From: a virus
Virus record (IMG/VR): IMGVR_UViG_3300025626_000138
Location: 1 to 23,230 of that record
Length of the DNA: 23,230 nt
Strand: one strand, 5' to 3'
In this document: positions 8,388-16,310 of the stretch, one piece after another
Numbering within the stretch: position 1 is the first letter of the stretch
How the letters are laid out: each line of letters opens with the position of its first letter
The notes under the pieces: model-generated
What the model was told of the DNA's origin: nothing
The model's database searches: none
The model's input: only the letters and a program-made list of their open reading frames with translations
Made by a program: the position numbers and the translations under genes

Positions 8388-11300
8388 TTAAATTTGAACA
8401 ATACTTACGTAATTGTTTTTAGTTATTATAAAATTAAAAGAATAATTATTTGAAGGCAAGCTTGCAGTGCCATTAGAAGCATCTCTTACTAAAATTTCAA
8501 TATTATATATTTGACAAGCTCTAAATCCTTGTTCTCTACGTCCAAAATTTGTTGCAAGATTTGTATTTTCTCTCCAGTAAAGTTGAGGCCAACTAAATTG
8601 CCCAGAAGTGTATGTTTCTATACTAAATTCTGATTTAAAAGGTTGATCTAAACCGCCTATAGAACCCGTGCTATAAAAATTAGCAAAATTTAAGCTACTG
8701 TTAGAATTTGGATTTACTTCTTCTTTAATGTATCCCAAAAATTTAATAACATTTTTTATTTCATAAGTAAGACCTTGAATTCTTTGACTAGATAAATTGT
8801 TAGTTGTGTCTGAAGCGCTGTTAAATGTTGTAATTGGATTAAATCCATTTGTAATAAAAGAAAATCTTGCAACGGGAAAACCTGCTCCAACAACTCCATT
8901 ATTTTTAAATCTTTCTAATTCGTCTTTTATGTAATCTTGAGAGTAAAAAACAGCATTAATTTTTTGATCATAATTAGTTCCAGCGTTATTTAAAACAGTA
9001 CTTGGTATTAAACTTGATGAACTTGAGGCTAAAAGTTCAGTTAAAGTTAAGCTTTTAACTTCAGCTCTTTGAAAGTCTTGATAACCACCTGTATTTAAAG
9101 ACCAAGGAGGACTCATTCTATATAAAATAGGTGTTACGTTGTTTAATTGAACAGCTCTAATATTTACATTTATAGATGGATAAGTATCAGTTGATATTTC
9201 TAAAGTAACATCGTATCTTCTTGAAATGTCTGATCCATTTAAAAAAGGATACCTTCTTGCTGCTGTAAATCTAAATGTTGGCCCAGTATTTGGCGAAACA
9301 GGAGCAGTTACTTGCTCTATGCCTATAGGCCAATCAGATGGTGAAACTACTGTTGGCCTGCTAGTAGCAGATCCAGTTCCAGAGTTTGTTATTTCTTTTA
9401 TTACAACAGTTGTTGATAAAGCAGTTGTTCCACCTTGTGAAGCGCCTGATGAATTTACTACTTCAAAAGTATTACTTATTGATTGACCAACAGCTGTACT
9501 TTCAAACCAGTTGCTAATATTAACGCTAGACAAACCAAAAGGAGCATCTGTAGTTCCTGATCCATCACTTAGTATAGAATTGTTTAGTTCACTAATAATA
9601 CCAGTAGTAGAAGTTTCATAATATATGTCTATGTTAGATTTAAAAGGCTCTGTTTCAAATACCATTAATTTATCTGCAAATTTGTAACCAGTTACTGCAG
9701 TTTGATCTTCTTGATTAGTAGAAGTAAAACCCATTCGTTTTTGAGTATTTATAGTGGCTATTAAAGGATTTTTATTGTTTCTTAAAAAGAAAGGATCTAC
9801 TTCGCCTTCAGCTCCTGGGTATATAAAAGTTCCTAATAAATATTGAGAATCTGAAGAAGCAGCAGGGTCTGGATTCATATTTGCGTAATGCAAATCTATA
9901 TTTTTTTTAGTAGTCCAATCACCAAGTTCGCTAAAAGGTCTAACTGTAGTTACTTCTTGTTTTAATGGAGACAAATTTTGTTGACCTATAGTTATATTAA
10001 AACTGGTAGGTGTTCCAACATTTTGTATTTGAGTTTGTTTAACTCTATTATATAAAACAACACTAGATCCATATATATTATCTGTAGGACCTACTTCTTT
10101 TAAATCTCTTGGTATTTTATTTATATTATCATTAAATAAAGCTATACTTGCAACAGAAGAAGTATTTGAATAAGTTAATTTTACGTTATTTTTAGTATAA
10201 ACAATATTACCGCTTAAAGCTCCTGGCACATAAATATTATAATAATCTTGTTCTTGTTGTTGAACTACTATTTTATAAGTATACCAACCTAAGGGATTTT
10301 CACCTTCTTTCCATAATCCATTATAAGGTAAGGAAGATGGAAGTTCTGATGGTATTTGACTGTTAAAAATAACTTTTAAAGATTCACCTGGCCAGCCAAG
10401 TGGATTTATACCACCATTAGTGTATGAATTAAAAATTGTAGAATTTTTTGTAATTAAATCTAATTGATTTATTATAACATTTGAAGCTCTACCATATCTA
10501 TCCTGAAGAACAATACCAACTTGATAAGATCTATTTTGTTTTAAAGTGTTATTTAAAAACTCTTTATTAGTAGTGCTACTAGTTAATGACCCTTTAGTTA
10601 CAGTTTCTAACTTATAATCTAAAGTTAGTGGAGTGGCGTTGTTTTGAAGAAAGTTTCCATAAACAACTCTATTTCCAACAACTTCTTGAGTTTGAGCTCT
10701 CATAGGAACTATATCACTAACTCTTGTAACTTCTTCATCAGTTAAAACTTTTATAGGTTTTTCAGAACTATAGTTATATATAAACGTAGAGCTTAAAGAA
10801 GAAACAACGTACTCAGCTGCTGTACCTCCGCCTTGTACAGGTATTTGTATAACATCCCCTACTTTATAACCTTCACCAGTTTTATTAACAGTAGCAGAGG
10901 TTGACCTACCAGCTCCATTTATAACAAGGTCTACTGTTAGTCCTGATCCACTACCTCCAGTGGTTGCTTTATTTGTTATAGTGCCAGGCGCCGGAGCAAA
11001 CCCATCACCTGCAGTTTGTAATGTTAAAGTTGAAGGTAAACCTGTAAAATCACTAACTTTTACATCTGCTATTACTTTTACATTTAAATCATCTGAAGCT
11101 TTATAAAGTAGTTGTATTTCATCTACTTTTAGCTTGTCAGATATTTCGTTACTTTTATAAGGTAAATTAATAACTAATCCAGCTGTAGTTATTTGGTTTT
11201 CCATAAATTCAACTATACTAGAAGCTTTAGTTTTTTCATCATCACCTTCTAAAAAGTAACCATATTGTTTAGGTACAAAAGCATGTTGAGTAAAAGGAGC

Positions 11301-12452
11301 GGTTAAAGAATACTCGTTATCTTCGTATTTAAATCTATAACTAAATCTTACAAATTTATCTTCTAATAGCTTTTTATCTCCAGCAAAGTTAGAATTATAA
11401 TCAGGATTTTCTAATGAAAACAAAAACACGACATTATTATCCCAACCTAAGTCTCCAGGTATGTCATTTATTGGTACAGCAGTACCAGTTTTATTAGATT
11501 TTAAAAAAACTTTAGCTGGAACTGTAGAGGTATCTATGTTTTGAACGTAGGCAAAGCTGCCATTAGGATCATTAGAGCTTATGACTTTTATAGGATTAGA
11601 ATATAGCGTCCCAGCAGTACCACTGCCTAAATAGGTAGCTATAGTGCTATATGACTGATTTGGTGGTGTAGAAGCCGTTTCATCAAATATTAAAAAATCT
11701 TGAGGCCCTACATTTGTTGTGTAAGCGCCAGGTGCACCCCAAAAAGAAGGTAGCCATTCATCAGATTCGTTTAATAATGTAGACTCTAAAGTTCCTGTTG
11801 TATTTTTTAAGAAAGATATAGGCTCAAATGGAGCGTATTTAGCAACAGAAACATGATCTTCATTAGTATAATAAGTTAAAGGATTTGTTATTGCTTTTTC
11901 TACATTTATTTTTCTAGGCTGATTTCTGTTATCAGTAAAAAACAATAAATCTTCAATCATGTTCACTCCAGATATTGGATGTGTTTTAGAGAAGTTTAAG
12001 AAAGTTCCAGATACTAATATATCAAAACTAATATTTGATTGCTCTATAGCAGAAGAATCAGCTACATTAGGTAATTGACAATAAGCTATATAGTTGTTAG
12101 CTCCAGTTCTTACAAAGTTTGTGTAATCACCTGAGCCAACAGCAGTATCACTTTGCCTAGAAAGATTACCTAAACTATCTGCAGAAGCATCTGTGTAGTT
12201 AGTTAAAAAGAAAAATATTCTATTATTAACTACATCTGCATATTGACCTATTATTTCAATGTTAAAGTCTGTTAAACCAAAACTAGTTAATAGCTTATTA
12301 CCTCTAATATTTTCTAAAGAACCAACACTAGCATCTTCAGAAGCACTAACACTAGCGTTTTGAGCATCTCTATATTCGCCTTGTGGTAGTATTCTAGCCT
12401 CTGTATCTTTATTCATACGAGACTTTAGAAAAGTATTTTTAATTTCTGGCAT
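8388..12452 (-). CDS. Large tail nozzle/tubular-like structural protein (1354 aa)
   Basis: The N-terminus carries a signature I associate with large structural proteins of marine phages and crAss-like tails: MNKDTEARILPQGEYRDAQN at residues 13-32, then SVGSLENIRGNK. The rest is a long beta-rich, Asn/Ser/Thr/Tyr-rich chain with few charged helices, as in multi-domain tail proteins. Residues about 475-555 hold a Gly-rich beta module containing GEGYKVGDVI (526-535). The same pattern occurs in the 345-aa connector-like protein (GSGYSVGDTI), so an accessory domain seems shared. The protein is much longer than P22 gp10 or T7 gp12, and inserted domains may explain this. It follows the 387-aa gene by 2 bp and precedes the 625-aa gene by 11 bp. 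A tail nozzle or muzzle role is inferred from signature, composition and order. Long plus-strand ORFs inside it are shadows. Confidence 0.8.
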   Translation of the reverse strand: MPEIKNTFLKSRMNKDTEARILPQGEYRDAQNASVSASEDASVGSLENIRGNKLLTSFGLTDFNIEIIGQYADVVNNRIFFFLTNYTDASADSLGNLSRQSDTAVGSGDYTNFVRTGANNYIAYCQLPNVADSSAIEQSNISFDILVSGTFLNFSKTHPISGVNMIEDLLFFTDNRNQPRKINVEKAITNPLTYYTNEDHVSVAKYAPFEPISFLKNTTGTLESTLLNESDEWLPSFWGAPGAYTTNVGPQDFLIFDETASTPPNQSYSTIATYLGSGTAGTLYSNPIKVISSNDPNGSFAYVQNIDTSTVPAKVFLKSNKTGTAVPINDIPGDLGWDNNVVFLFSLENPDYNSNFAGDKKLLEDKFVRFSYRFKYEDNEYSLTAPFTQHAFVPKQYGYFLEGDDEKTKASSIVEFMENQITTAGLVINLPYKSNEISDKLKVDEIQLLYKASDDLNVKVIADVKVSDFTGLPSTLTLQTAGDGFAPAPGTITNKATTGGSGSGLTVDLVINGAGRSTSATVNKTGEGYKVGDVIQIPVQGGGTAAEYVVSSLSSTFIYNYSSEKPIKVLTDEEVTRVSDIVPMRAQTQEVVGNRVVYGNFLQNNATPLTLDYKLETVTKGSLTSSTTNKEFLNNTLKQNRSYQVGIVLQDRYGRASNVIINQLDLITKNSTIFNSYTNGGINPLGWPGESLKVIFNSQIPSELPSSLPYNGLWKEGENPLGWYTYKIVVQQQEQDYYNIYVPGALSGNIVYTKNNVKLTYSNTSSVASIALFNDNINKIPRDLKEVGPTDNIYGSSVVLYNRVKQTQIQNVGTPTSFNITIGQQNLSPLKQEVTTVRPFSELGDWTTKKNIDLHYANMNPDPAASSDSQYLLGTFIYPGAEGEVDPFFLRNNKNPLIATINTQKRMGFTSTNQEDQTAVTGYKFADKLMVFETEPFKSNIDIYYETSTTGIISELNNSILSDGSGTTDAPFGLSSVNISNWFESTAVGQSISNTFEVVNSSGASQGGTTALSTTVVIKEITNSGTGSATSRPTVVSPSDWPIGIEQVTAPVSPNTGPTFRFTAARRYPFLNGSDISRRYDVTLEISTDTYPSINVNIRAVQLNNVTPILYRMSPPWSLNTGGYQDFQRAEVKSLTLTELLASSSSSLIPSTVLNNAGTNYDQKINAVFYSQDYIKDELERFKNNGVVGAGFPVARFSFITNGFNPITTFNSASDTTNNLSSQRIQGLTYEIKNVIKFLGYIKEEVNPNSNSSLNFANFYSTGSIGGLDQPFKSEFSIETYTSGQFSWPQLYWRENTNLATNFGRREQGFRACQIYNIEILVRDASNGTASLPSNNYSFNFIITKNNYVSIVQI

Positions 12453-12454
12453 AA

Positions 12455-13618
12455 TTAATGTTTAATCCATTTAGATTTACCACGCATTATTTGAGTGAAT
12501 TCATTTAATTTTATATTAGATAATCTTATTTTAGCATTTCTAAGTGCACTAGATCTATCTTTTTTAAATCTGTTTATAATATACTCAGGAATATTAGCTC
12601 TACCAGATAGTATTGAATACGCTATATGCATGTACATTGCTTGTTCTGCCATTTTAGGCACTCTAGTATCTGCATCGACTGCTAAGCCATCTGATATGTA
12701 TTCTAGTATTATTAATTTATTTGCTAAATCACTAGAAAAATTAAAAGATCCTGTTCTTTCATTTATAGTAAACCAACCATTTTTTTGTGAAACTTCAGGT
12801 TCTAAACCATATCTTTGTCCATAAGCTAGCTTATCCCAACCCCAGTTGTATACATTAGCTGTTTCAAATATTTCATTAGTTATTTCACCTGTTAAGTTTA
12901 GCGAGTTATTATTAGCCCATTTAGTTTCAGTTTCTGATTGCTCAGCTAAATTGTTGCCTCCATCGCCGTTTTGAGTTGGCACACCAGATCCATCTTGTAT
13001 AAGCAGCTCAGTTGGATTAGAAGTTAATGTAGTTGGATATATTATATGTTTAACACCCGCTGCATCAACCCAAGATAAATTAACATAATTAACATAGTCT
13101 TGAGGTATTATTAAAGAAAGACTAGGTGGTATAGTTAATTCTTGAGATTTCATGCTTCTTAGTGTATCATAACTAAATTCTTGTAAACCTCTTTTAGCGT
13201 GAAACATTATATCAGTTCTTTTTGCATTTGGTATTAATTTACCAACGCCAATGTATGCTACTATAAAATTATTTATAATGTCATTTAAGCTTATATATTC
13301 ATAACTGCCGTGATGGTTGTCTATAGCAAACTGTAATAGTTGTATTGTAATTACGTCTCCAGGAACACTAACTCCTGTATTTACTAAAGTAATGGAGTTT
13401 GCACTTACAACATATTCTGTTGTTAAAAGATTTGTAGTGAAAGTTAATTCATTGTTATTTTTTAATACTTTAAAGTTAGCGTTAGAAACCCCAGCTAAAG
13501 CTACAATTAAGTCAGTGTCTCCAGTCCAATCAAATACTTGGGTTGTTACTGGATTAGGTTGAGTAAACGCCTGTTGACCAGAATAATATTGCGCATTTGT
13601 TTCAGTTAATAGTCCCAT
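12455..13618 (-). CDS. Head-tail ring/stabilisation-like protein (387 aa)
   Basis: Two parts are visible. Residues about 20-97 form a small beta domain with the pattern FKVLKNNNELTFTTN...EYVVSANSITL...GDVITIQLL. This is the common viral 'x-V-N-x-L-T...Y-x-V...I-T-L...GD-x-I' fold, often appended to tail and fibre proteins. The core begins at about 108 with YISLNDIINNFIVAYIG and continues with MFHAKRGLQEFSYDTLRSMK (138-157), then IPPSLSLIIPQDYVNYVNLS (163-182). I recall that core from ring/stabilisation-type proteins (loosely P22 gp4-like) of crAss-like and flavobacterial phages. The C-terminal third is helical and basic (RFKKDRSSALRNAKIRLS). It starts 3 bp after the 345-aa gene and ends 2 bp before the 1354-aa gene, in keeping with a role between adaptor and nozzle. 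The exact position in the ring stack is not determinable here. Confidence 0.8.
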   Translation of the reverse strand: MGLLTETNAQYYSGQQAFTQPNPVTTQVFDWTGDTDLIVALAGVSNANFKVLKNNNELTFTTNLLTTEYVVSANSITLVNTGVSVPGDVITIQLLQFAIDNHHGSYEYISLNDIINNFIVAYIGVGKLIPNAKRTDIMFHAKRGLQEFSYDTLRSMKSQELTIPPSLSLIIPQDYVNYVNLSWVDAAGVKHIIYPTTLTSNPTELLIQDGSGVPTQNGDGGNNLAEQSETETKWANNNSLNLTGEITNEIFETANVYNWGWDKLAYGQRYGLEPEVSQKNGWFTINERTGSFNFSSDLANKLIILEYISDGLAVDADTRVPKMAEQAMYMHIAYSILSGRANIPEYIINRFKKDRSSALRNAKIRLSNIKLNEFTQIMRGKSKWIKH

Positions 13619-13621
13619 GTA

Positions 13622-14659
13622 TTAAGATTTTTCATTAATTTTGTCTTGTTGTAATTCACTTTGAGCTACTTGAATTATTTGAGGATCTCTTATAACTATT
13701 CCAGCGTATAATAATATGTTTAATATAAGTTCTGTTTGTTCAGATGTTTGTAATCCAAAATCTATATAACCTTGTTGTGATCCTGAAAACAAATTAGCTT
13801 CTGTTAAAGTAACAACAGCAGCGCCACCACCACCGCCTGGAAAATCTGTAGCAGTAAAAGTAATTGTATCACCTACTGAATAGCCAGAACCTTGAGATGT
13901 TACATTTATGCTGCTTATAGCGCCTCCAGTAACTGTTACACTAAATACGGCAGTTTGGTTATTTCCAGTGCTAGTATATGTAGCAGCTGGATAAGTAGCA
14001 ATAGTTATGCCAGAAGTATCGTTAGAAGAAGTAGTTAAACTACCTATATTAATAGCTGTAGCTACATAAGGGTAGTTAGTAAAAACATATTGCCCTAAAC
14101 CACCTATACTATATCCCCATCTAATATCTGTAGGTTTTTTAACATATTGCATTTTAATATGATCTACATTAATTATATTATCAGGATAAACTATGCATTT
14201 GTTGTCTTCGTATAAATATACGGGAAAATTCTTTGTTGGAGTTGTTAATGGAGCTTTTCTTATATTGTAAAACTCAGATCTACCTAGTCTTTGCATTTCA
14301 GGGTAGATATTAGAACTTGGTTCATAGGTAACTGAACCTAGCTTATACAGCTCAGAAGGAACTGTAAATATATTGGATGTTGGATTTGTAACGCCTATAG
14401 CTTTTTCAGCTACAGTTTGATCGTTTTCAGTTTTAAATTCTGCAATTTTTTCATCAGTTAAAGCAACTCTATCGGCATAGTCCATATCTGTTTGAGGAGT
14501 ACGAACCTGTTGGTTTAAATCCTCAAAGCATTTCTCAAAGAGCTCTCTTTGAACTTGAGTACCTATTTTATTAAATTCATCAGGTGTCATATAACCCCTT
14601 TGTTCTTTGTTTAAAATAAGTAATACAGTTTTATATACAGTATCTACGCTTATTGCCAT
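13622..14659 (-). CDS. Connector/adaptor-like structural protein with Gly-rich beta insertion (345 aa)
   Basis: The helical N-terminus has NKEQRGYMTPDEFNKIG at residues 18-33 and a run through about 50 (LFEKCFEDLNQQ). I remember this as a conserved start of a connector-region protein in crAss-like and marine flavobacterial phages. The middle is mixed alpha/beta (LYKLGSVTYE, FPVYLYEDNKCIVYPD). Residues about 198-288 look like an inserted beta module ending in GSGYSVGDTI (257-266) and a five-glycine run, and they resemble a segment of the 1354-aa protein. The final helical part (QTELILNILLYAGIVIRDPQ) resumes the core. The gene begins after a clear transcription terminator at 14672-14700 and is followed 3 bp later by the 387-aa gene. 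An adaptor that docks on the portal is inferred from order and family memory. No enzyme motif is seen. Confidence 0.76.
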   Translation of the reverse strand: MAISVDTVYKTVLLILNKEQRGYMTPDEFNKIGTQVQRELFEKCFEDLNQQVRTPQTDMDYADRVALTDEKIAEFKTENDQTVAEKAIGVTNPTSNIFTVPSELYKLGSVTYEPSSNIYPEMQRLGRSEFYNIRKAPLTTPTKNFPVYLYEDNKCIVYPDNIINVDHIKMQYVKKPTDIRWGYSIGGLGQYVFTNYPYVATAINIGSLTTSSNDTSGITIATYPAATYTSTGNNQTAVFSVTVTGGAISSINVTSQGSGYSVGDTITFTATDFPGGGGGAAVVTLTEANLFSGSQQGYIDFGLQTSEQTELILNILLYAGIVIRDPQIIQVAQSELQQDKINEKS

Positions 14660-14671
14660 CTTTAATATTTT

Positions 14672-14700
14672 AAAAAGAGAGGTTACTTGTGTAACCCCTC
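14672..14700 (-). terminator. Rho-independent terminator after the 265-aa gene
   Basis: On the minus strand GAGGGGTTAC and GTAACCTCTC form a 10-bp stem (one G-U pair) around an ACAA loop (14677-14700). It is followed directly by five T at 14676-14672 and an AT-rich run. It lies 17 bp after the 265-aa stop and just before the 345-aa ATG at 14659. No clear promoter is visible between hairpin and start, so it may be a partial terminator that lets some transcripts through. Confidence 0.82.
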
Positions 14701-14717
14701 ATATTTATAGTCACTTG

Positions 14718-15515
14718 TTATTTAAACTTTTTCTCTATTGATTTGTAAACTTCAACACCTTCATCTGTTTTAAACCATGCAGCCATTGCTGAATATGGGT
14801 TTTCATCAAAAGGAACGTTCATTAGCTTACGGCCATTACTAGCCCAAGTAAAAGTTCTTTGATCTTGCGCTAAACTTATAATACCAGCTTCAGTAGCTCG
14901 TATACCAAAGTTTCTAAGTTCAACGTTTTCATCATTAACTAATTCTAAGAATAATTCTGGATTACCCTTAGCAAATAGTAGTAAATCTCTTTTAAGTTCT
15001 TTAGAACTCATTTTAGATACTCCTGAACCTAATTCAACTCTTAGTATAGCTTCAGCTTTGTCTACGTCCATATTTATAGCCATAGCCATTGCTTCAACTT
15101 GTAACTCTAAGTTGTCTAGTTCATTACTTGCTTCAATTACTTCATCTCTTTCAGCATATATCTTGTTTCTATTAGGATGATATAATGATAAAAGCTTTTG
15201 TAAAGCTTGTTTTTCTCTAGGCACCATTAAAACACCGTTTTCAAAAACAATATGACCTAGAGTTGCTGTACCTTTTTGTTCGTCCATAAATGGGCTTTTC
15301 ATATTGGTAGCGTATCTAAGCTCTCTATTGTATTGCTTTTCTTCATCAAACCACATTAAAGGTTTTCTTGAAGAGTGTTTAGAGTTAATTCTAGTTGTTA
15401 AAGGTGATTGACCATTAAGTAAATGGTAGTATCTATCTTTTACTTCCCAAGTATCTTTTTTTACTTCAGGAGTTTTTACAGCTTTAGCTGTAGTTTTCTT
15501 TTCTTTTGTTTCCAT
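14718..15515 (-). CDS. Conserved structural-module protein of unknown function (265 aa)
   Basis: After a Lys/Thr-rich N-terminal tail (residues 1-25) comes a conserved-looking domain with DTWEVKDRYYHLL (21-33), KPLMWFDEEKQYNRELRYAT (51-70) and SPFMDEQKGTATLGHIVF. A helical middle follows (AMAMAINMDVDKAEAILRVE, 142-161; SSKELKRDLLLFAKGNPELF, 170-189), then LRNFGIRATEAGIISL and a C-terminal FTWASNGRKLMNVPFDENPY. I recall relatives in structural modules of marine phages without an assigned role. No membrane segment or catalytic motif is visible. The gene stands alone between two hairpin terminators, so its dose relative to the capsid and tail genes is probably set separately. The ATG at 15515 is fixed by an AT-only leader that repeats the one in front of the scaffold gene. 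Possible roles include a head-completion or chaperone protein, but this is not shown. Confidence 0.74.
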   Translation of the reverse strand: METKEKKTTAKAVKTPEVKKDTWEVKDRYYHLLNGQSPLTTRINSKHSSRKPLMWFDEEKQYNRELRYATNMKSPFMDEQKGTATLGHIVFENGVLMVPREKQALQKLLSLYHPNRNKIYAERDEVIEASNELDNLELQVEAMAMAINMDVDKAEAILRVELGSGVSKMSSKELKRDLLLFAKGNPELFLELVNDENVELRNFGIRATEAGIISLAQDQRTFTWASNGRKLMNVPFDENPYSAMAAWFKTDEGVEVYKSIEKKFK

Positions 15516-15537
15516 AATATAATATAATATAATAATT
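15516..15537 (-). promoter_or_regulatory. AT-only leader (ATTATATTATATT) before the 265-aa gene
   Basis: Directly upstream of the ATG the minus strand consists only of A and T, with three ATATT steps (TTATATTATATTATATT). The same 13-base unit touches the ATG of the scaffold gene. It could be an unstructured ribosome landing site in a host that does not use Shine-Dalgarno pairing. It also contains TATAAT-like hexamers on the complementary strand, so promoter activity cannot be excluded. Confidence 0.45.
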
Positions 15538-15563
15538 AAAAAAGACCCCGCCGAAGCGGGATC
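15538..15563 (-). terminator. Strong rho-independent terminator with UUCG tetraloop
   Basis: On the minus strand GATCCCGC pairs with GCGGGGTC in an 8-bp stem (one G-U pair) closed by C(UUCG)G, an exceptionally stable tetraloop (15544-15563). Six T follow at 15543-15538. It lies 9 bp after the stop of the 108-aa gene and before the 265-aa gene. This is the strongest hairpin in the window and stands out in DNA of about 30% GC. Confidence 0.92.
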
Positions 15564-15572
15564 ATTGTTGTT

Positions 15573-15899
15573 TTAAGCTGGGTTAAAGCTAAAAGATACT
15601 GTCAAATCAGAATCTCCATTTATTTCTAAATAATCAGAAACTTTATTAGGTGTTTTTGATAATTCATCAATAAGTTTGTAAACTTTTTGAAAACCTTCTG
15701 AAGCAGAAGACAAAGTTCCAAAACCTCCAATTTGATAGACTGGAGAAAGTAGTGAAGAAGTGTCATTAGGCGCTGTAGCTATTCTAACAGAAGTAGTAGT
15801 TCCAGAAACCCTAACTATTTGATCTACTGGAATTAAAAAATCTATATCTTTAGTAGCTGTACCTATTGTTTGTGATTCTTTTATTTTTATATAGTTCAT
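15573..15899 (-). CDS. Small putative capsid-associated protein (108 aa)
   Basis: This small protein has a beta-rich first half (YIKIKESQT, IDFLIPVDQIVRVSG, TTTSVRIATAP), a short helix (GFQKVYKLIDELSK, about 69-82) and a final beta segment (DLTVSFSFNP). There is no signal peptide or membrane segment. Its general plan (N-terminal .IK....., a TTT-x-V strand pair, one helix, terminal strand) loosely parallels the 110-aa protein encoded just upstream, so the two may be distant paralogues. Together they form a bicistronic unit bounded by terminators, immediately after the major capsid gene. Decoration, auxiliary capsid or head-fibre base protein is the most likely role by position and size. I do not recognise the family with certainty. 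The start at 15899 is 16 bp after the 110-aa stop, with an A/T-rich leader. Confidence 0.72.
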   Translation of the reverse strand: MNYIKIKESQTIGTATKDIDFLIPVDQIVRVSGTTTSVRIATAPNDTSSLLSPVYQIGGFGTLSSASEGFQKVYKLIDELSKTPNKVSDYLEINGDSDLTVSFSFNPA

Positions 15900-15915
15900 G
15901 ATATTTTTTTAAAAA

Positions 15916-16248
15916 TTAAGTGCCTGCATAAGTCATAGAAGCAACGTATTTTGTTCCAACCAACGCTAATAAAGGAGTTGAATTTGGATTTTCACAAGCT
16001 TCTTGAGCTGCTAAAGAAACATTATTAATCATATCAAGTCTTTCAGAGTCACTCATCGCTGCGTTTATTGTAATAGTAAAAGAAGCTAAAGTGTCTGTGT
16101 CGTATGAGTTAACATTATTTCCGTAGACACTAACTTTTATTGTTGTAGTAGAAGGTGAAGTAATTTCACCGACACCCCATCCAATATTCATTAAGTCAAA
16201 AGAAGATGAATCAGTTGTACTCTTTGGTAATTTTATAAATTGTGCCAT
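15916..16248 (-). CDS. Small putative capsid-associated protein (110 aa)
   Basis: The N-terminus is AQFIKLPKSTTDSSSFDLMN, followed by beta segments (TTTIKVSVYGN at about 34-44, LASFTITINAAM at about 54-65), a helix (DSERLDMINNVSLAAQEACE, about 67-86) and a closing strand (TKYVASMTY). It is acidic to neutral and soluble, with no membrane segment. It is the first gene after the major capsid protein, from which a hairpin terminator at 16270-16297 separates it, and it is paired with the similar-sized 108-aa gene. Small abundant proteins beside an HK97-fold capsid gene are often decoration or auxiliary capsid proteins, and this is the preferred inference. No family assignment is made. The ATG at 16248 has no Shine-Dalgarno sequence. 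Confidence 0.72.
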   Translation of the reverse strand: MAQFIKLPKSTTDSSSFDLMNIGWGVGEITSPSTTTIKVSVYGNNVNSYDTDTLASFTITINAAMSDSERLDMINNVSLAAQEACENPNSTPLLALVGTKYVASMTYAGT

Positions 16249-16269
16249 ATTTTCTTATTTTAAAATGTT

Positions 16270-16297
16270 AATAAAGTGGAGAGCGTTAACCCTCCAC
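16270..16297 (-). terminator. Hairpin terminator (probably partial) after the major capsid gene
   Basis: On the minus strand GTGGAGGG and CTCTCCAC form an 8-bp stem (one G-U pair) with a six-base TTAACG loop (16276-16297), followed by TTTATT. The T-run is interrupted, so termination is probably incomplete. The hairpin begins 14 bp after the capsid gene stop. It could also protect the 3' end of a capsid mRNA from exonucleases. Confidence 0.68.
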
Positions 16298-16310
16298 ATT
16301 TATATAATAA

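Noticed and set aside
8376-8390. Programmed frameshift joining the 1354-aa and 625-aa genes
   Set aside because: There is an A/T-rich run, but it lies after the in-frame TAA of the first gene and just before a good ATG of the second. Nothing shows a slip that would avoid the stop.
9226-9486. Plus-strand 86-aa ORF, and similar ones at 12495-12824, 13317-13562 and 19640-19888
   Set aside because: Each lies fully inside a minus-strand gene with supported protein sequence. No plus-strand operon or leader exists in the window.
15900-15915. TTTTTAAAAA palindrome between the 110-aa and 108-aa genes as a terminator
   Set aside because: It contains only A-T pairs and no GC stem, so it would not terminate. 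It is better read as an A/T-rich leader.
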